Assembly: GCA_963575745.1 (NCBI GenBank)
Contig: CAUYUJ010016359.1
Coordinates: forward strand, 43,501-107,500
Reading direction: 5' to 3'
Origin: Prorocentrum cordatum
Taxonomy: Eukaryota; Sar; Dinophyceae; Prorocentrales; Prorocentraceae
DNA: 64,000 nucleotides
The notes below the pieces were generated by a model. That model saw only the letters and a program-made list of their open reading frames with translations. It ran no database searches and had not been told where the DNA came from. The translations under genes were made by a program, and so were the position numbers. Positions 31,301-43,640 of the stretch are shown piece by piece (the first letter of the stretch is position 1; each line of letters starts with the position of its first letter).

Positions 31301-32877
31301 TCAGGGGAATCGGCAGGGGGGTGGGCCAGTTCGACCTCCCTTGCACTTGCTTGGGTAGGGCCCCCACCTTTTCGACACCTCTTGGAGAGCCCCCACCCGG
31401 GTTGCAGAGGCCGGTGTTCCCGGTGGGGGGGGGCCGGCTTTCTGGGCGCTTCAAATGTTTGAGGGGAGGGCGGTTTCGATATGTCCAAGGTTTTTTCCAA
31501 GCATCTTACAGCCCCGTCCTTATGTCCCCAGCACTGCGTCCTTATCCCTAGCCTTGTCCCGATCCCCCCCCATCGTGGCCCAGCCCATCGTGAGCGACCC
31601 CCCCCTCTTGGCCCACATCCTAACTTATGCAAAGCCGCTCGGGGCCTTCAGCCGCAGGAGAGGGCCATGTTTGCCGGTCCCCCGTTCCTTCGGCGTCACT
31701 CGATCATCTGGCCCCCTCCTCATCCGGCCCGCGGACCTCTCCCACGCTCCCCGTCGTTGCCCACCCATCTCCCTCCTCGGCCGCCGACCGGCACGAGGCT
31801 CCGCCGGCACTCCGTGCAGGAGCCCGGCCTGCAGGAGCTGGCCAGGGTGGACGACTGCAGGCCACTTGCGCGAGAGGGCCCCCGGCCCCCCTGCCCCGGC
31901 TGTGGGCCATGCCCGGGACTGGAGGCCTGTTCCCTGCTCAGGAGCGAAAGAAAAACGCACATATACATGAATCCAAGCTGGTTTCGAGAGTTCGCATTGC
32001 GCGAGTGTTCGTATCGCGCGGCAGGTCTCGCGGGTCAAGGGGCCATGTTCATGTGCATAGCTGGGCGCGTCCTTTGTGGGCTCCCTACCTTTGTGGGTTC
32101 CTTGCTCGGGGGCGGCAAAGAGGGGGGTGATGACTAGGGGGGGTGGATATCGTGGCGGGGGCCATGATATTTCCCCAGATTTCGCGGCGTCTCTTCTTAT
32201 TTCATTACGTCCCTGGCACCCCCGCTGGGCCGCGCACGTGCCGCCGGTCATGATTTGCGCCCCCCCCCTCTTGGACACCCCCCTCTTGGCCGCTCCCGAC
32301 TTGCGGCAGCCAGGACGCTGGAACGAGAACCGCGTCGGGTTCTCGGGGGCCCTCTTCGTGGCCTGGGCCCGCTGTGACCAGACAAGCCTACTGTTCCTTG
32401 TTCCGCGCGCCTCATGCTAGCACGTTGCCTGCACCGTGTCTCAATTCCTCGGGCGTTTCCAGGAGTGGCCTGGGCCCTCGGTGGGCCCTGGCTTCTCGAG
32501 GGAGGCCCAGATCAGCAGATGGCCTCCAGGACACTCCTCCCGAGGCCCAGAAGGTTCCAGAGGGGTGTCAACACTGCGACGAGAGGAGGCACCCCGAGTC
32601 AGGATCGCGCCCGGCAGCCTCCAAACGCCCAGTCAGATTCTGGCGATGAGCCAAAGCCTGCCCACGGGCACGTTTCCTCGGTTTCGGCCCCCATGAGGCC
32701 GCCTGCGGCCCCCATGGTTTGCCAAACGTCTGGTCGGCGGGTCGAAGGCATGGGGGGGCCCACGCCGTGAGGAAACGACCGACGACGGAGGCTTGCGTCT
32801 GGCCCGTCTTCAAAGTTGGCTTCCGTGGATCAGCGATCCCCCCGTCCATCAGAACCGAACAAAGCCAGTGTTACATT
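31301..32877. other. Gene-free GC-rich sequence
   Basis: Open frames of 100-200 aa exist on both strands but overlap in several phases and have Pro/Arg-rich composition. Short G- and C-runs recur around 31560-31620 and 32110-32290. I see no conserved protein motif. Confidence 0.45.
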
Positions 32878-33022
32878 GGGCACGTCCCTCTACAGGAGGA
32901 ATATCCCCAAATAGTTTTTCAAAATGATACGGGGACGATTTGTTTTGACTATTTTGGACCATTTGGGGGTATTGTTTGCGTATTTTTCATTTCTCGTCCA
33001 AGATCTCCTTACAGGCACGACC
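32878..33022. mobile_element. Inverted-repeat element G, diverged relative
   Basis: About 145 bp sharing with 42061-42339 the outer GGGCACGTCCCTCTACAGGA / TCTCCTTACAGGCACGACC ends and the interior GACTATTTTGGACCATTTGG and GGGGGTATTGTTTGCGTATT blocks. Confidence 0.6.
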
Positions 33023-33594
33023 TAAAGCCAGTGACGAGCCAGTCAAAGAGCGAGGCAGCCCTGTCTCGTCTGGAGCAGTGCCGCGCCCTCACCGTGTAAA
33101 GGGGAGCCTGAAGTCCAGCAAGGGGTTGTGTCCAGTCAAGGTGGGCCTGACTTCTCGCGATGTCTCAGTGTTTACAGTCAACCATAAAAGTAAGGATGGG
33201 GCAACTTTCCAAGGCTACCCTTGCATCCTTGCATCCTTCGGCATTATGCTGCACTCCTCACGGAAAACGTCAACATGGTGTTCCAAGGCCCGTGCATCCT
33301 TACCGCGCATCCTCACTATCCTGGTCGAGTGTACACTGGGCCAATTGAAGGCATGTCCAGTCAAGGTGTGCATGAATTGTAACACTTCCCTATTGTCTAT
33401 GTAGGGCAAGTGCCGCCAACACCAAAGTTGATGCATGCCATCACCATGCCCACGGAAACCTGGCACTCATCAATAGGGCGACCTTTCCAGATCAATGTTG
33501 CCCGTCTGTCCCCTTGATCCCACTTCGTGCTCTCCGCGTGTCCTCTTTGCGCTGGCGCCTCGTAATTGCTTCCTCGTGGATGCTCTGTTCCTGG
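33023..33594. other. Gene-free sequence
   Basis: Nothing recognisable. A CCTTACCGCGCATCCT block near 33300 resembles part of family B (57225). Confidence 0.4.
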
Positions 33595-33686
33595 GCTTCG
33601 CCCGGACGCGTCTGTTATTTTTGGCGAGGACTATCGATGAACATTTCGAAACGACAATTGCACGGGTAATGGATGTCCGAGCGATG
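33595..33686. mobile_element. Inverted-repeat element C, degenerate copy 3
   Basis: Shares the interior GGCGAGGACTATCGATGAAC-like block and the right end GGATGTCCGAGCGATG with the two other copies; the left end is weakly preserved. Confidence 0.5.
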
Positions 33687-33869
33687 AGAAGTTCTATGTG
33701 CAGTGCGTTTGCGTGTCATTTGTTTCATAGTTCTAGTTCATATGCTCTACCCACGGGCTACTGGTGGAACGACGGATCGAGGAGGAGAAGGAGGAGGTGA
33801 ATCGAGATGGCAGAACGGGGAAGGATGGAGGCGGAGGATGGGGAAGACGAGAATGTCTTTCAGAGAGAA

Positions 33870-33920
33870 AGGGTCGATGAGGAGGAGGAGGAGGAGGAGG
33901 AGGAGGAGGAGGAGGAGGGG
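33870..33920. repeat. (GGA)n array
   Basis: Short pure GGA array. Confidence 0.9.
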
Positions 33921-34389
33921 AGAATCACCAAACACAGAGGTATGTGGGTGCACATGCAGGGGGTGGGGGGGCATGTGATGTTGTAATTACCCTGCTTGCG
34001 ACATCCTGCAGCTGACTTGGTCCCCAGGGGAGGTCACCTGAGCGCTCTGCATCGACGTTAAAAGCGCAAGTTTGCTTCTCTCGCTGCGCCTCCATCCCCC
34101 CCTGCTCTCGTCCTCCCCCCCTCTCCCCCCTGCGCTCACCTCCACCTCTCCGCCCTCCTGTCACGCTTCCTGAACATGCAGGCAGGGCACTTGTTCTGCT
34201 GCTACTCCCTACGCCACCCCCTTCGATAGCGATTTGCAGGGCATCAGGTTTGACGGCGTCTTAAGATTTGCGGCACAGGCTACGGTCACAGGATTTTCCA
34301 GATGACCAACGGGTCTGGTAACAAATGTGATTGATTGTGCCGAGAGTGCGTATGATTGGGTCAGTTTGTCGGCTACGAGTCGAGAAAGT
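33921..34389. other. Gene-free sequence
   Basis: Pyrimidine-rich around 34080-34160. No gene. Confidence 0.4.
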
Positions 34390-34660
34390 GAAAGACGAGA
34401 AGGAGGAAGAGGAGCAGGAGTAGCAGGAGGAGGATGGGGCATGGAGGAGTCAAGGGACGGCGTTGGAAGGAGAGGAGGAATTCGATGATGATGGAGCCCG
34501 ATGATAATAATGAGGAGGAGGAGGAGGAGGAGGAGAAACAGGAGGAGGAGGAGCAGGAGGAGGAGGAGGAGGAGGAGGAGGAGGAGGGGGAGGCGCCGGA
34601 TACGAACGGAACTGGGAGGAGGAGGAGGCGGAGGAGGTAGAGGCAGGCGGAGGAGGAGGA
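34390..34660. repeat. (GGA)n tract
   Basis: GGAGGA/GAGGAG tract leading into the GAT tract. Confidence 0.88.
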
Positions 34661-34669
34661 TATTGACGA

Positions 34670-35374
34670 CGACGACAACGACGACGACGACGATGGCGAC
34701 GGCGACGACGAAGACGACGATGGTGATGATGATGATGTTGATGATGATGATGTTCTTGTTGATGGTGCTGATAAGGATGATAATGATGATACCGATGATA
34801 AGGATGATAAGGATGATGATGAGGAGGAGGCGGAGGACGAGGATGAGGATGAGGATGAAGATGAGGATCATGAGGAGGAGGATTGGGATGAGGATGAGGA
34901 TGATAATGGTGACGGTGATGGTGATGGTGATGATTATGGTGATGGTGATGGGGATGGTGATGAGGGTGACGATCATGATGATGATGATGATGATGATGAT
35001 GCTGACGAAGCTGATGATGCTGATGACGATGGTGGTGGTAATGCTAGTGCTGGTGATGGTAATGCTGGTGGTGGTGATGACGACGATGGTGTTGACGACC
35101 ACGACGACGATGTTGTTGTTGATGATGATAATGCTGTTGCTGCTGATGGTGACGATGATGATGGTGATGATGATGATGATGATGGTCATGGTGATGGTGA
35201 TGATGATGATGCCGATGCTGCTGATGATGATGCTGATGGTGATGACGATGCTGATGATGATGACGATGCTGATGCTGATGATGATGCTGATGATGATGAT
35301 GATGATGATTAGTATGATGATGATGCTGATGATGATGATGCTGATGATGGTGACGATTATGATGATGATGATGC

Positions 35375-35439
<65 letters not shown>

Positions 35440-35445
35440 GGGAGG
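34670..35445. repeat. (GAT)n tract
   Basis: About 775 bases of GATGAT with GAC, GCT and GGT variants, becoming pure GAT near 35390-35440. Strand-complement in type to the ATC tract at 18405. Confidence 0.94.
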
Positions 35446-36354
35446 AGTCGGAGGAGTCGTTGGAGTCGGAGGAGGTTAAGGAGGAGCATGTGAATCCGTG
35501 CCTTCACACAGGTTCGATATGTCCTATCCGAAGCCGCTAGAACTGCCTCGCACGGCCGACACCGATCTTGTCAAGAGAGCGCAGCACGGGCCTGGACAGG
35601 GTCGACTTCGGTGTGCAATCGGCGTCCTACCGTTGAGGAAGAGCGGGAACTCCCAGCGTGCTGCGTTCGCCTCCCGGGCACCGTGGCCGTCATTGTCGTC
35701 TCGGCGTCGTCGCCGTCGTCGTCGTCGTCGTCATCATCGTAGTTGCGGTCGGCGTCCGTCGGCGTCGTCCGCAGCGTAGTCATCGTCGCCCGCGCGAGGC
35801 TTCTCATCTTGCGCGCGCGGAGAGGCGGCAAGACCCCGAAGGACTCTCCGCAGTCCTCGGCCGGCCGGAAACTCGAGGCGAGGCGATGCGGGGTGTCGGG
35901 CGTTGGGCAACGAGGAGGTGGTAAATATCCATGCCTCCCAGATGGATCGGAGGAGGAAAAGGTTCAATACCGCTACCCTGGCCTCGTTTTCCCCTTTTTG
36001 GGCCCCCCCTGGAGGCCCTCGTCGCCACCGCTGGATTCGCCACGAAATTCTGGCCAGGACGCGCCCGAGAGGTCCAGGGAGCAGCGGTATCGTTATTTTT
36101 GTTGGTTCCCCCACCTAAGTTGATGGGCCGAGAAACGTGCACCTGTTGTGCCCCAAAGGGGCTCCCTGGGGCCCCAAAGCAAAAAGGAGCACGGCCAGTG
36201 CACGTTTCTTTGCCTCTCCACGTATCGCTCCCCCCCCAACCAAGCAACGCCCAAGAATAGGCAGGCAGCAGGTGGAGTTGTCCTGCCTGTCGCTTCCGCG
36301 CGAGGCTGGGCCCCTGCATCCTGAGTGGAGGGTTTCTCGGAAGGGCTTTGGCGA
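35446..36354. other. Gene-free sequence with CGT array and hairpin
   Basis: A CGT array at 35698-35745. An inverted repeat at about 36125-36205 pairs GAGAAACGTGCAC with GTGCACGTTTCT. Nothing else assigned. Confidence 0.5.
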
Positions 36355-36790
36355 CCCCTCCTCCTACTCCTCCTCCGTCCCTTCCTCCTCCTCCTCCTCC
36401 TCCTCTTCCTCCCTCCACCTCCTCCTCCTCCTCCTCCTCCTCCTCCTCCTGCTCCTGCTCCTCCATCTCCTCCTCCCCCTCCCACTCCTTCACCTTCTCC
36501 TCCTCCTCCCCCTCCTTCACCTCCTCCTCCTCCTCCTCCTCCTCCTCCTCCTCCTCCTCCTCCTCCTCTCCCCTCCTCCTCCTCCTCCTCCTCCTCCTCC
36601 TCCTCCTCCTCCTCCTCCTCCTCCTCCTCCTGATCCTCCTCCTCCTCCTCCTCCTCCTGATCCTCCTCCTCCTCCTCCTTTATCCCCACGGGATGGCGGA
36701 CATCCTGGAAATCCTGCTCCTCGTCCTCCTTCTCCTCCTCCTCCTCCTCCTCTTCCTCCTCCTCCTCCTTCTCCTCATCATCATCATCGG
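36355..36790. repeat. (CTC)n array
   Basis: About 430 bases of CTC/TCC with a few interruptions. Confidence 0.95.
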
Positions 36791-37894
36791 ATCGCCTACG
36801 GCCCCGGGGGAAACCGTGCAGCCCTGAGTAGTGCCCCGAACAATCGCTTCTCCGCGAGGATGTTGGGGATCTGCACTGGAATCCCCTGGCGGCGCCTGGT
36901 GGCGCGCTCCGCGTGCCACGGATGCGGGTCCAGCGCCGATCCACGAAGTCTGCACCTCCGCTTCCACTCTTGGGGCGTCAGGCGGTGGACCATCGGATAT
37001 ATCTGTGCGCGGCCTCAGCAACGCGCAGAGGGGGTTAGGGGGACGCGGCAAAGCTTCTCTTAAGAGCACCCTGCTTCTTAAAATGTGCGGGCCTTGTCTG
37101 TGGGTGTAAGGGCCGGTGTTTTGTAAGAAGCAGTCTCCTTTTTTTAAGAAGCAGCCTCCTTCTAAGAAGCAGCCTCCTTCTCAGAAGACTTCCCCTCTGC
37201 GCGCCGCCAACTGCAGAGGCAGAGGAGCGTTGAGGAGGATGGTCATCCTCGCGCATCTCTTCGTCCCGATACCCCCTCTCGTCGATTCTAGGGCGCCCTC
37301 GAGGGCGCAAAGCTATTCGCGCTTCGCGGTTCGGATTCGCTTCAACGTCCTCCTCTTCTCCCCTGGGAGGCGGCGCGAGAGCGCGAAGTTGTTCGCGCTT
37401 CGCGGAGCGCGAAGCGCGAGGTAGGGAGCCCTGGTCGATGTCTCACGGTGGGCGCCTGCATCCACAGGAGGGTCACCGATGTTTGTTCTTGTTCATGGTC
37501 GTTGGTGGCATGAGCAGTTCGACTTCGAACGAGACCCCGCTCGTCCTAACCCTCCACCCCTCCTGCGCTTCAGCTTGATCCCTCTTCCTCCCTCGCATGA
37601 GCTCAGAGGGCGCCACCTCCGATGTGTGTCTCCTAGGTGGCCCCATCAGTAGATCCCCTATCAGCCCACCCACCGCGATAGTGCTGGCACGCATGTGGTG
37701 TTGTCATCTTGTCGTCGCAGAGCCAGGGTAAAGCAAGCTGTCGTGAGAAGGGTGCTAGGGGAGTATTACTGGGACAATGGGCGGGACACCGGTCAAACCG
37801 ATGCTGGGGTCAGGCCGACAGACCCTCTGGCGGCTCCTTCCCGAGGTGCCAAGCATGCCACGCTTGCCATGTCACGGTGAACATGAGGCTCTCA
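36791..37894. other. Gene-free sequence with a short AAGAAGCAG repeat
   Basis: 37120-37195 has three AAGAAGCAGCCTCCTTCT units; one such unit plus GCGCGCCGCCAA recurs near 63775-63845. A CGCGCTTCGCGGAGCGCGAA hairpin lies near 37395. Confidence 0.5.
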
Positions 37895-38000
37895 ATTCCT
37901 CCTCCTCCTCCTCCTCCTCCTCCGCGCCTCCTCCTCCCTCCTCCTCCTCCTCCTCCTCCTCCTCCTCCTCCTCCTCCTCCTCCTCTTCCTGCTCCTAGGC
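37895..38000. repeat. (CTC)n array
   Basis: CTC array with short interruptions. Confidence 0.93.
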
Positions 38001-38034
38001 TCTCAACAGAGCAGGGTCACTATGGAGCAATAGT

Positions 38035-38215
38035 GACAAGAACCGAGAACCGGGAACCGGGAACCTTGAAACCGGGAACCGCGGGAAATGAGAATTGGGA
38101 ACGGGGAGCCGGGAACGGGGAACCGGGAACGGGGAACCAGGAACCGGGAACCAGGAACCGGGATCCGGGAACGGGGAACAGGGAACCGGGAGCCAGAAGC
38201 GGGAACGGGGAACCC
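38035..38215. repeat. GGGAACC microsatellite
   Basis: About 180 bases of GGGAACCGGGAACGGGGAAC-type units, six to seven bases long. Confidence 0.92.
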
Positions 38216-38669
38216 AGAGAAGTACTTGCGTCTATGAAGTAGAATTTTATGTAATTTAGATGCAAGCCTATTCTTGTTTCAAGATGTTTATATATTTTTT
38301 GAAATGCCGAAGCACGACATAGAAGACGAACACGCCTGATGACCCACATGCATGGGTGGCGGACGTTCGATCGATCGCTGGGTGGCGGCCGTGACGCCTC
38401 GCTCGCCCGCTCGCCTCGTCTGCTTCGTCGTCCGTCCTCGCTGTCGTCGCCCCCCCCATTGTGGATCCTCCGCATCCTTCACCATTTTCCTGCTCTGCCT
38501 GTTTGTTGCAGGACGAGGAAGCACCCGACAGTACCTGTGCGGCAAGCTGGCTTATGGCTCACATGGATGAGAGGCCATTCCCGATAAGTGTTTCCTACGC
38601 GCCAAAATGCCCCCCCCCCCCCAAAAAAAAAACAAACAAACAAAAACGTACAGTGAAGCACAGCTGCAA
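38216..38669. other. Gene-free sequence
   Basis: AT-richer at 38230-38310; a C-run passing into an A-run at 38611-38650 (CCCCCCAAAAAAA...CAAACAAACAAA). Confidence 0.45.
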
Positions 38670-38760
38670 GGGTCTTGGGGCCGTCAAGAACCGTCTTTGG
38701 GCTGTCTGGAGCCTTCCTGGGGCCGCCTGGAGCCTTCTTGGGGCGATGCATGTTGGGTCG
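38670..38760 (+). repeat. CTTGGG minisatellite cluster 6 (short)
   Basis: CTTGGGGCCGTC...GGGGCCGCCTGGAGCC units. Confidence 0.65.
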
Positions 38761-38954
38761 TTTTGTCGGGTGTTTGTTTTGGTTATCTTATCGTTACCAT
38801 GCGTAAATTGGCTATACGCGTTAAGACGTTCTGTCAAGACCATGTTATATGCGCGTGCTCGGTTCATGGATGGAATCTCGATTTTCAGCGCAGCTACAGG
38901 TGTTTCATTCATTGCAACAGACTTAGTAGGGTCGAAACTACCAGTTATAACGCG

Positions 38955-38985
<31 letters not shown>

Positions 38986-39235
38986 TATACATATGCGGTC
39001 TGCCATTATTTCAGTCCCTCCCGGGATCCCCCCTTTCCTGGCGCGGGGAAGGGATCAAAGGGAAGAGGCTCCCTTTTGACTCGACTGCGCACCGCGGTGG
39101 TCGAATTCTCCTCCTGGCCGGGTCGCTCGAGGAGGAGGCCCCACGGAAAAGGGGGAGAGTGGCGACGCACGGCGATTGAAACGGAATATTTTCTCTCGCA
39201 CGCGCCACCAGCTTCGGCGGATTCCCCTATTTTTT
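38761..39235. other. Gene-free sequence with AT dinucleotide run
   Basis: Contains an ATATAT...ACATATAC run at 38955-38995. No gene signal. Confidence 0.45.
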
Positions 39236-39245
39236 GTGTTATCTT

Positions 39246-39295
<50 letters not shown>

Positions 39296-39480
39296 GCTCT
39301 CTAAACATGTGTAGATTAACAAGTACACAAATTGCTGGTTCTATTCCAATAACTATGCTCCCGTTCTTTATGTTTGGTTTGTTTCTCTCTCTCTCTCTCT
39401 CTTTCTCTCCTTCTCTGTCTCTGTCTTCTTCGTATTTGTCTTGCTCTCTCTCTCTCTCTATACATTTATCTCCTCTCTCC
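39236..39480. repeat. (TC)n dinucleotide tracts
   Basis: TCTCTCTC runs at 39240-39310 and 39385-39470, separated by unique sequence. Confidence 0.9.
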
Positions 39481-40160
39481 CCCTGTTTCTCTTCCAGCCT
39501 GGTCCCACTTTGCCTATGCCCCTGTTTCTCTTCCAGCCTGGTCCCACTTTGCTTATGCACTTCCTCTTCCTCCCTCTCTTCGTGCCCCTCTTCTGCCACC
39601 CCTTCCCCTCTGCTGCCGCGTCTCTCCGCCTCCACTCCTCTGCCCCTCCCCCTCATCCCCCCCCCCTTCCCCCTCCCGAGCCGCCTGTTCTCCTTCTGCC
39701 CCCACTGCTCCCGCTCCAGCACTATACCTTCCTCCCGTCCTTCCCATGTCTACCTTCAGGAGGAGGAGGAGGGGAGGAGGAGAGGAGGAGGAGGGAGGAG
39801 GGAGGAGGAGGAGGGAGGAGGAGCAGGATCCTTCCGCCTTCCCCGCCTCCATCCCTCCCCCCCCGTGCCCCCCTTCGTTGCTCGACCCCCTCCTTCCTCG
39901 CCCGCCTTCTTCTTCTCCTCCCGGCCCCTCCGCCTCCGCCCCTCCGCGCCGTGCCCTCCCCCCCCCCCCCATGGCCCGACCTCCACCTTCTCGCCCGTTC
40001 CAGTCCGCCCCTCCACCATCCCCCCCCCCATTCCGCGCCTCCCCACCACCGTCTTCTCCGCATGCCCAGATTCCCTCCCTCGCATAAAACGACGCGAAGA
40101 TCGGGACAAAATCGGATCGGGATAACTCGAAATCTCTGAGAATCGGCGGGTTTGGAGGAT
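39481..40160. other. Pyrimidine-rich gene-free sequence
   Basis: Dominated by C and T on the plus strand apart from a GGA block at 39765-39830. Includes a 34-bp direct repeat around CTGTTTCTCTTCCAGCCTGG (39483 and 39521). Confidence 0.6.
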
Positions 40161-40175
40161 GTATTGGGCGCCGCG

Positions 40176-40222
40176 GCCGCTCCAGAGCGTTCCGGAACGC
40201 TCTGACAGCGCTCCGGAACGCT
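40176..40222. repeat. Near-perfect palindrome
   Basis: CCAGAGCGTTCCGGAACGCT pairs with AGCGCTCCGGAACGCTCTGG across a five-base spacer. Confidence 0.7.
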
Positions 40223-40379
40223 CTGGAGCGATTTATCCCGATCCTAGCCCTGTTTTATCGCACCCTCCCCTCTGCCCCATCCACCTCTCCTCCCCCCTTT
40301 TGCCCGCCCCACCCCCCCGCGGCCGCAGGAGCTCCAGGAGATCCAGCAGAAGCTGCAGGAGCTCCATATATCGCAGGGG

Positions 40380-40520
40380 CGGCATGGGGGAGAGCAGGGC
40401 GGGGGGAGGGGAGGGGGAGGGAGGAGGGAGGAGGGAGGAGGGAGGAGGGAGGAGGGAGGAGGGAGGGAGGGAGGGGAGGGAGGGAGGGAGGGAGGGGAGG
40501 GAGGGAGGGAGGGATCTTGA
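40380..40520. repeat. GGGA/GGAGGGA microsatellite
   Basis: Purine-only tract with GGAGGGA passing into GGGA units. Confidence 0.9.
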
Positions 40521-41323
40521 TGGTAGGGAGGAACGAGGGAGAAGGAGGGGCGTGGCCGCAACCAGAGCTCAAATGCTCCTCCCTCGAGCACGTGGGGGGG
40601 GGGCTGGCTTCAATTGCCCGTGCCGGGTCTGTACATGGCGGGCGGGGCGGGGAGGGAAGGGGGGGAGCACGGTGTGTGCGAGGTGTTTCGCGAGGTGTTT
40701 CACGGATGCCGCGTGCGTGCGACGACGAGGGGGAATCAGAGGGCGAGAAAGGCGAGGAGGACGAGGTGGAGGAGGGGGACGGAACTCCGGGAGGGCGAGG
40801 ATGCGGGACGAGCTAAGGTGGAGGCAGTAGCACGGGCGCAGAGGGAGGATGGGGACGGAGTTTGGGGGGCATTGAGGGAGGGAGACAGGGGCGCTGGAGG
40901 GAAGGTGAGGGAGAGCACGGGGGGCCAGAGGGAAAGGAGGGGCAGCGGCGCTGCAAAAGGAGAGTGCGGAGGGCGGCGACCACGACGACGGCAGCGGCAG
41001 CGACGACGGGAACGACGGAAACGACGACGGCGCAGCGTTTCGTTCCCGATCCGTTTTTGGCGGGCGATTGCGTTTGGCACATACGTAAGCAAGCTCTCCT
41101 GGGAATATTGCGCATTCACCGGACCGGCCTCCACAGAGTCTGGATTTGCAGCATAGTGGCATGGTTTTGCGAACTCGTTTTCGCTGGGATCTGTGAGCCA
41201 GCCGTGTTCGTTCCGATTCCCTGCCGAGGCGCCGCTGCTGGCGTCTGGCTCGACTGGCTGGCCAGCGGGGCCCGAAAATGCCCCGCCGAGGCCGAAACAA
41301 CAGACCGCGAACTCGACCGCTTC
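40521..41323. other. Gene-free sequence
   Basis: GC-rich; a short frame at about 41040-41320 has ordinary composition (Cys- and Trp-containing) but matches nothing I know. Confidence 0.4.
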
Positions 41324-41492
41324 TGATGGGCGTGTTTTCCACCACCACCACCATAAGTTGGAGGGGGGGTCCTCGTCCTCCTCCTTCTCCCCCTCCTCCC
41401 CCTCCTCCTTATCTGCGTCCTCCTCCTCCTCGCCCTCCACCTCCTTGCCCCCATCCAACTTATGGTGGTGGTGGTGGAAAACAGGCCCATCA
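41324..41492. mobile_element. MITE family F, copy 2
   Basis: 169 bp with the same inverted ends (TGATGGGCGTGTTTTCCACC...) and GCTTC directly outside both ends (5-bp target duplication). The CTC-rich centre is longer than in copy 1, so the copies differ mainly by triplet-repeat length. Confidence 0.9.
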
Positions 41493-41744
41493 GCTTCCCG
41501 ATCGATCTGGACATTCAAAATATTCGGCGGCGCCTTCCGAGGGGAAGGCAGAGGGCCTCTCCGGAGGCAGGGGGGCCTTCCCAGACGCCCTCCTGGCTTC
41601 TCGGGCGGCGTCTGCGAGGCCGCCGGGGACCTTCCAGGGAAGGCCCTCCTCAGCCTTGTGAAGCGGCCGTCCGCCTCCCCCGAAGGCCGCCCCCCTGGCG
41701 CAGGGGCGCGCGGCCGGCGAGCGGCGGCGAAGACGGCGCCGACC

Positions 41745-41785
41745 ACGCCGACGCCGACGACGCTGACGGCGACGGCGACGGCGAT

Positions 41786-41852
<67 letters not shown>

Positions 41853-41880
41853 GCGACGCCGACGCCGACGCCGACGCGCG
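41745..41880. repeat. (GAC/GGC)n array
   Basis: GACGACGACGGCGACGCC units. Confidence 0.92.
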
Positions 41881-42060
41881 GCGGCGGCGGCCGCCGGCCG
41901 TGGCGGCGGGTGGGCCTCGGCCCCGGCGCTTGCCCGCCGCCAGGCGCAGCAGCGCCGCACGGGGGGCAGGCGCCCGGCGGGCGCGCGGCGGGTCGTCGTG
42001 CGCGGCTGCGTCGCGCGGCGTCGTCGCGCTGCGGCGTCTGCGTCGTCGTCCTCGCTTTCA

Positions 42061-42339
42061 GTCGGGCCCGTCCCCCTACGGGGGGATTTTCGACGAAAGA
42101 TCAAAAATGCCCCAAAAATAATCAAAGACTAGACCAAAAATAGTCCGGGGACTATTTTTGGAGTGTTTTTGTTACCTTTTGGACGAAAAATCAAACATGC
42201 CCCCAAAAATAGTCAAAGACTAGTCCAAGAATAGCCCGGGGGCTGTTTTTTTTGGAGTGTTTCTGTTACCTTTTGGGGGTATGTTTGGTGTATTTTCTAT
42301 CTTTCGTCGAAGGTCCCCCTGTAGGGGGACACGCCCGAC
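42061..42339. mobile_element. Inverted-repeat element G, copy 1
   Basis: About 279 bp with imperfect inverted ends (GTCGGGCCCGTCCCCCTACG / complement ending GGGGGACACGCCCGAC), each with its own small hairpin. The AT-richer interior repeats CAAAAATAGTCNAAGACTAG-like blocks. A diverged relative lies at 32878-33022. Confidence 0.7.
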
Positions 42340-42929
42340 ATACTCCTCGCTGTCGTCGGCGGTGTCGCCGTCCTCGCTCCAAGCCCTCCTCGCCCTCGCG
42401 CGGCTCGCCGTCGCCGTTCTCCCTGCCACTCTCTCGGTCGCCGTTCTCGTCGCCGTTCCCGGCGTCCTCGTCGTCCTCGTCGTCGTCCTCCTCCTGGTTC
42501 CTGCCCCCCCCCCCTCCTCTCCTCCGAACCCCCTGGGCCCCCCAGAACTGTTCAGAATCTCCCCATACGTACCCGCGAAAGTCTCCTCCCTCCTCCCTTC
42601 CTCATCCTCCCTCTCCCTTCCGCTTCCTCCCCGCCCCTCCTCCTTCGTCATCCTCAGGCGATGCCCTACCCTCCCCAATCAAACGACTACGACAACGGAA
42701 AATTACCCGACGCGAAGATCCCCACATGTGCATCTCATGTTCCTGCCATGTTTCGCTGAGGAACCCTGTCTGTAAGGATCTGGGTGTGAGAGCGAGTCCG
42801 CGTAGACGACGGGCGCGACAACGACGACGTCGACAGCGACAACTTCAGTGACGTCCTCCCCTGAACATCTTTCGGGAGAGATAGGGGACGCACATGAGGA
42901 AGAGCGGCGAAACGTTGGACCACCGAACG
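42340..42929. other. Gene-free sequence
   Basis: CTC-rich from about 42480 to 42660; no gene. Confidence 0.4.
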
Positions 42930-43640
42930 AGAGAAGTGTGAGGGATATGACGGTGAGTGATGAGTATGGTTGAGTCTGTGTGTGATGAGTGAGTCCGAGT
43001 GATGAAGATGTTGATTAGTTGAGTACATCTGAGTATTTATGAATGCGTCTGGGTGAAGGGGAGGAGGAGGAGGCGAGCGAGTGAGCGAGGTCCAGAGGCG
43101 TCTAAGTAGCACAGGTCCAAAGACAAGCCTGGGGGCCGAAACGGGAACACCGCCAGAGACATCCCCACAGTCTGGCCGCGAACGGGCCTGCGAAGTGCCC
43201 CCAGGCGGCTCCCCTTGTGGGAGTGCTGAGGCCAGCTCATCGCCCGAGACATCCTCACAACCTGCTACGAGAGCAGAGGATGTGGGGCATGCGAGCGGGG
43301 CAAGCCGCCGGCGGCGACACCGCAGTCTGGGCGCGACATGGCCCGTGGAATACCCCCTGGGCGGCGCCCAGAGCGTGAGCGTGTCCGAGTGTGGGTGGTT
43401 CTGATTGTGAGTGAGTCTGAGTGCGAGTGAGTCTTAGCACGAGCGAGTCTTAGCATGAGTGAGTAGGAGCGTGAGTGCGTCTGACGGCAGGCGAGGCTGA
43501 GTGTGAGGAAGTGTAGGTCTGGGTGAGTCTGTATATGAGTGAGTGAGTGCGAGTGACTCTGAGTATGAATGGCTCTGAGTGGGAGTAAGTCCGAACATGT
43601 GTGAGTCTGAGCAGGAGTGAGTACGAGTGAGGAGAAGGAG
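42930..43640 (+). repeat. Degenerate GAGTCTGAGTGTGAGTGA repeat, two blocks
   Basis: GAGTGAGTCTGAGTGNGAGT-like units at 42930-43090 and 43370-43640, with about 280 bases of other GC-rich sequence between them. Confidence 0.75.

Noticed and set aside
38461-40125. 554-aa plus-strand open frame
   Set aside because: Ser/Leu/Pro runs from TC and CTC tracts; crosses simple repeats and has no domain.
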